Origin: Campylobacteraceae bacterium
GTDB lineage: Bacteria > Campylobacterota > Campylobacteria > Campylobacterales > Sulfurospirillaceae
Assembly (NCBI GenBank): GCA_027011025.1
Contig: JALVAU010000396.1
Coordinates: forward strand, 1 to 6,322
Reading direction: 5' to 3'
Length of the DNA: 6,322 nt
Shown: piece by piece, positions 5,863 to 6,322 of the stretch
Layout: the number at the start of each line of letters is the position of its first letter
How positions within the stretch are numbered: position 1 is the first letter of the stretch
Position numbers and translations under genes: made by a program
The notes under the pieces: model-generated
The model's database searches: none
What the model was told of the DNA's origin: nothing
Seen by the model: the letters and a program-made list of their open reading frames with translations, nothing else

Positions 5863-6322
5863 TTGAGTAGTAAAAAAAGATATATATACAATATTGAAGG
5901 CATTGTCCAAGGTGTCGGTTTCCGCCCTTTTGTCTATCAAATAGCTCACTCCAACTCTTTAAAGGGTTATGTGTTAAACAATTCACTAGGTGTTGTAATT
6001 GACATAGAAGGAGAGATTGAGAGCTTAAAAAAGTTTGATAACTCTCTACATGTAGAGCTCCCACCGCTTAGCAGAGTTGATGTTATAGACAAAACAGAAT
6101 TAGAATTTTTTGGTTATCAAAATTTTGAAATCAGAAAAAGTGATGAAAAAGCCAGCAAACACACTCTAGTATCTCCTGATATGTCGATATGTGACGATTG
6201 CCTAAAAGAGCTTAGAGATAAAAATAATTTTAGATATAACTACTATTTTATCAACTGTACAAATTGCGGACCAAGATACTCCATCACTAAAACAGTACCT
6301 TATGATAGAGCAAACACATCTA
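5863..6322 (+). CDS. hypF: Carbamoyltransferase HypF, N-terminal part (cut by window edge)
   Basis: HypF uses carbamoyl phosphate and ATP to carbamoylate the C-terminal cysteine of HypE, the first step in making the cyanide ligands of the [NiFe] hydrogenase active site. The visible 153 residues have an acylphosphatase domain (about 6-95) with EGIVQGVGFRPFVYQ, catalytic R21 and N39 (GYVLNN), followed by the start of the zinc-finger region C-x2-C-x18-C-x2-C at C110, C113, C132 and C135 with NCTNCGPRYSI, then PYDRANTS as in E. coli HypF. The frame is open to the window end; the YrdC-like and Kae1-like domains should follow. An in-frame stop at 5839 and the lack of any ATG before the conserved domain leave TTG at 5863 as the likely start, 5 bp after the TetR stop, with no clear ribosome binding site. 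Translational coupling to tetR is likely. Confidence 0.95.
   Translation, partial: MSSKKRYIYNIEGIVQGVGFRPFVYQIAHSNSLKGYVLNNSLGVVIDIEGEIESLKKFDNSLHVELPPLSRVDVIDKTELEFFGYQNFEIRKSDEKASKHTLVSPDMSICDDCLKELRDKNNFRYNYYFINCTNCGPRYSITKTVPYDRANTS

Noticed and set aside
5771..6064. Minus-strand open frame across the tetR-hypF junction
   Set aside because: It overlaps the clear acylphosphatase domain of hypF on the other strand and has no family motif.

Overview
The window looks like ordinary chromosome from a member of the Campylobacterota (Epsilonproteobacteria), probably a free-living Sulfurimonas- or Sulfurovum-like organism. Three things suggest this. The DNA is AT-rich with short intergenic gaps. 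The divergent arrangement nth / PEB4-type peptidyl-prolyl isomerase / class II fructose-bisphosphate aldolase matches the one I recall from Campylobacter jejuni (Cj0595c-Cj0597). The PEB4-like protein has the sequence features of that group. A hydrogenase-maturation gene (hypF) implies a [NiFe] hydrogenase, which fits hydrogen-oxidising Campylobacterota; the genus is inference.

Layout. Positions 1-128 hold no assignable gene, only an unrecognised frame open from the left edge. On the minus strand, 129-773 is nth (endonuclease III, base-excision repair). The divergent gap 774-1066 holds a 12-bp-arm palindrome touching the nth ribosome binding site, then 2.8 identical copies of a 47-bp tandem repeat whose units can each fold into a hairpin, then a TATAAT promoter. 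That promoter drives rightward a secreted periplasmic foldase (1067-1879) and, 12 bp later, fructose-bisphosphate aldolase (1892-2971), closed by a strong intrinsic terminator (2977-3003).

A second rightward set follows, all on the plus strand: a small PLP-dependent enzyme of the ACC deaminase/D-cysteine desulfhydrase fold (3008-3880), hisD (histidinol dehydrogenase, 3951-5237), a TetR-family regulator (5261-5857), and the first 153 codons of hypF (from a TTG at 5863, running off the right edge). Gaps of 70, 23 and 5 bp with no terminator between them suggest co-transcription, at least for hisD-tetR-hypF. The genes serve unrelated functions (repair, envelope folding, glycolysis/gluconeogenesis, amino-acid metabolism, hydrogenase maturation), the loosely assorted operon style common in this phylum.

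I found no mobile element, CRISPR array, RNA gene or evident new system. The points most worth checking are the 47-bp repeat array, the PLP gene whose only ribosome-binding-like sequence lies inside the preceding terminator, the unassigned PLP enzyme itself, and the TetR gene 5 bp from hypF.
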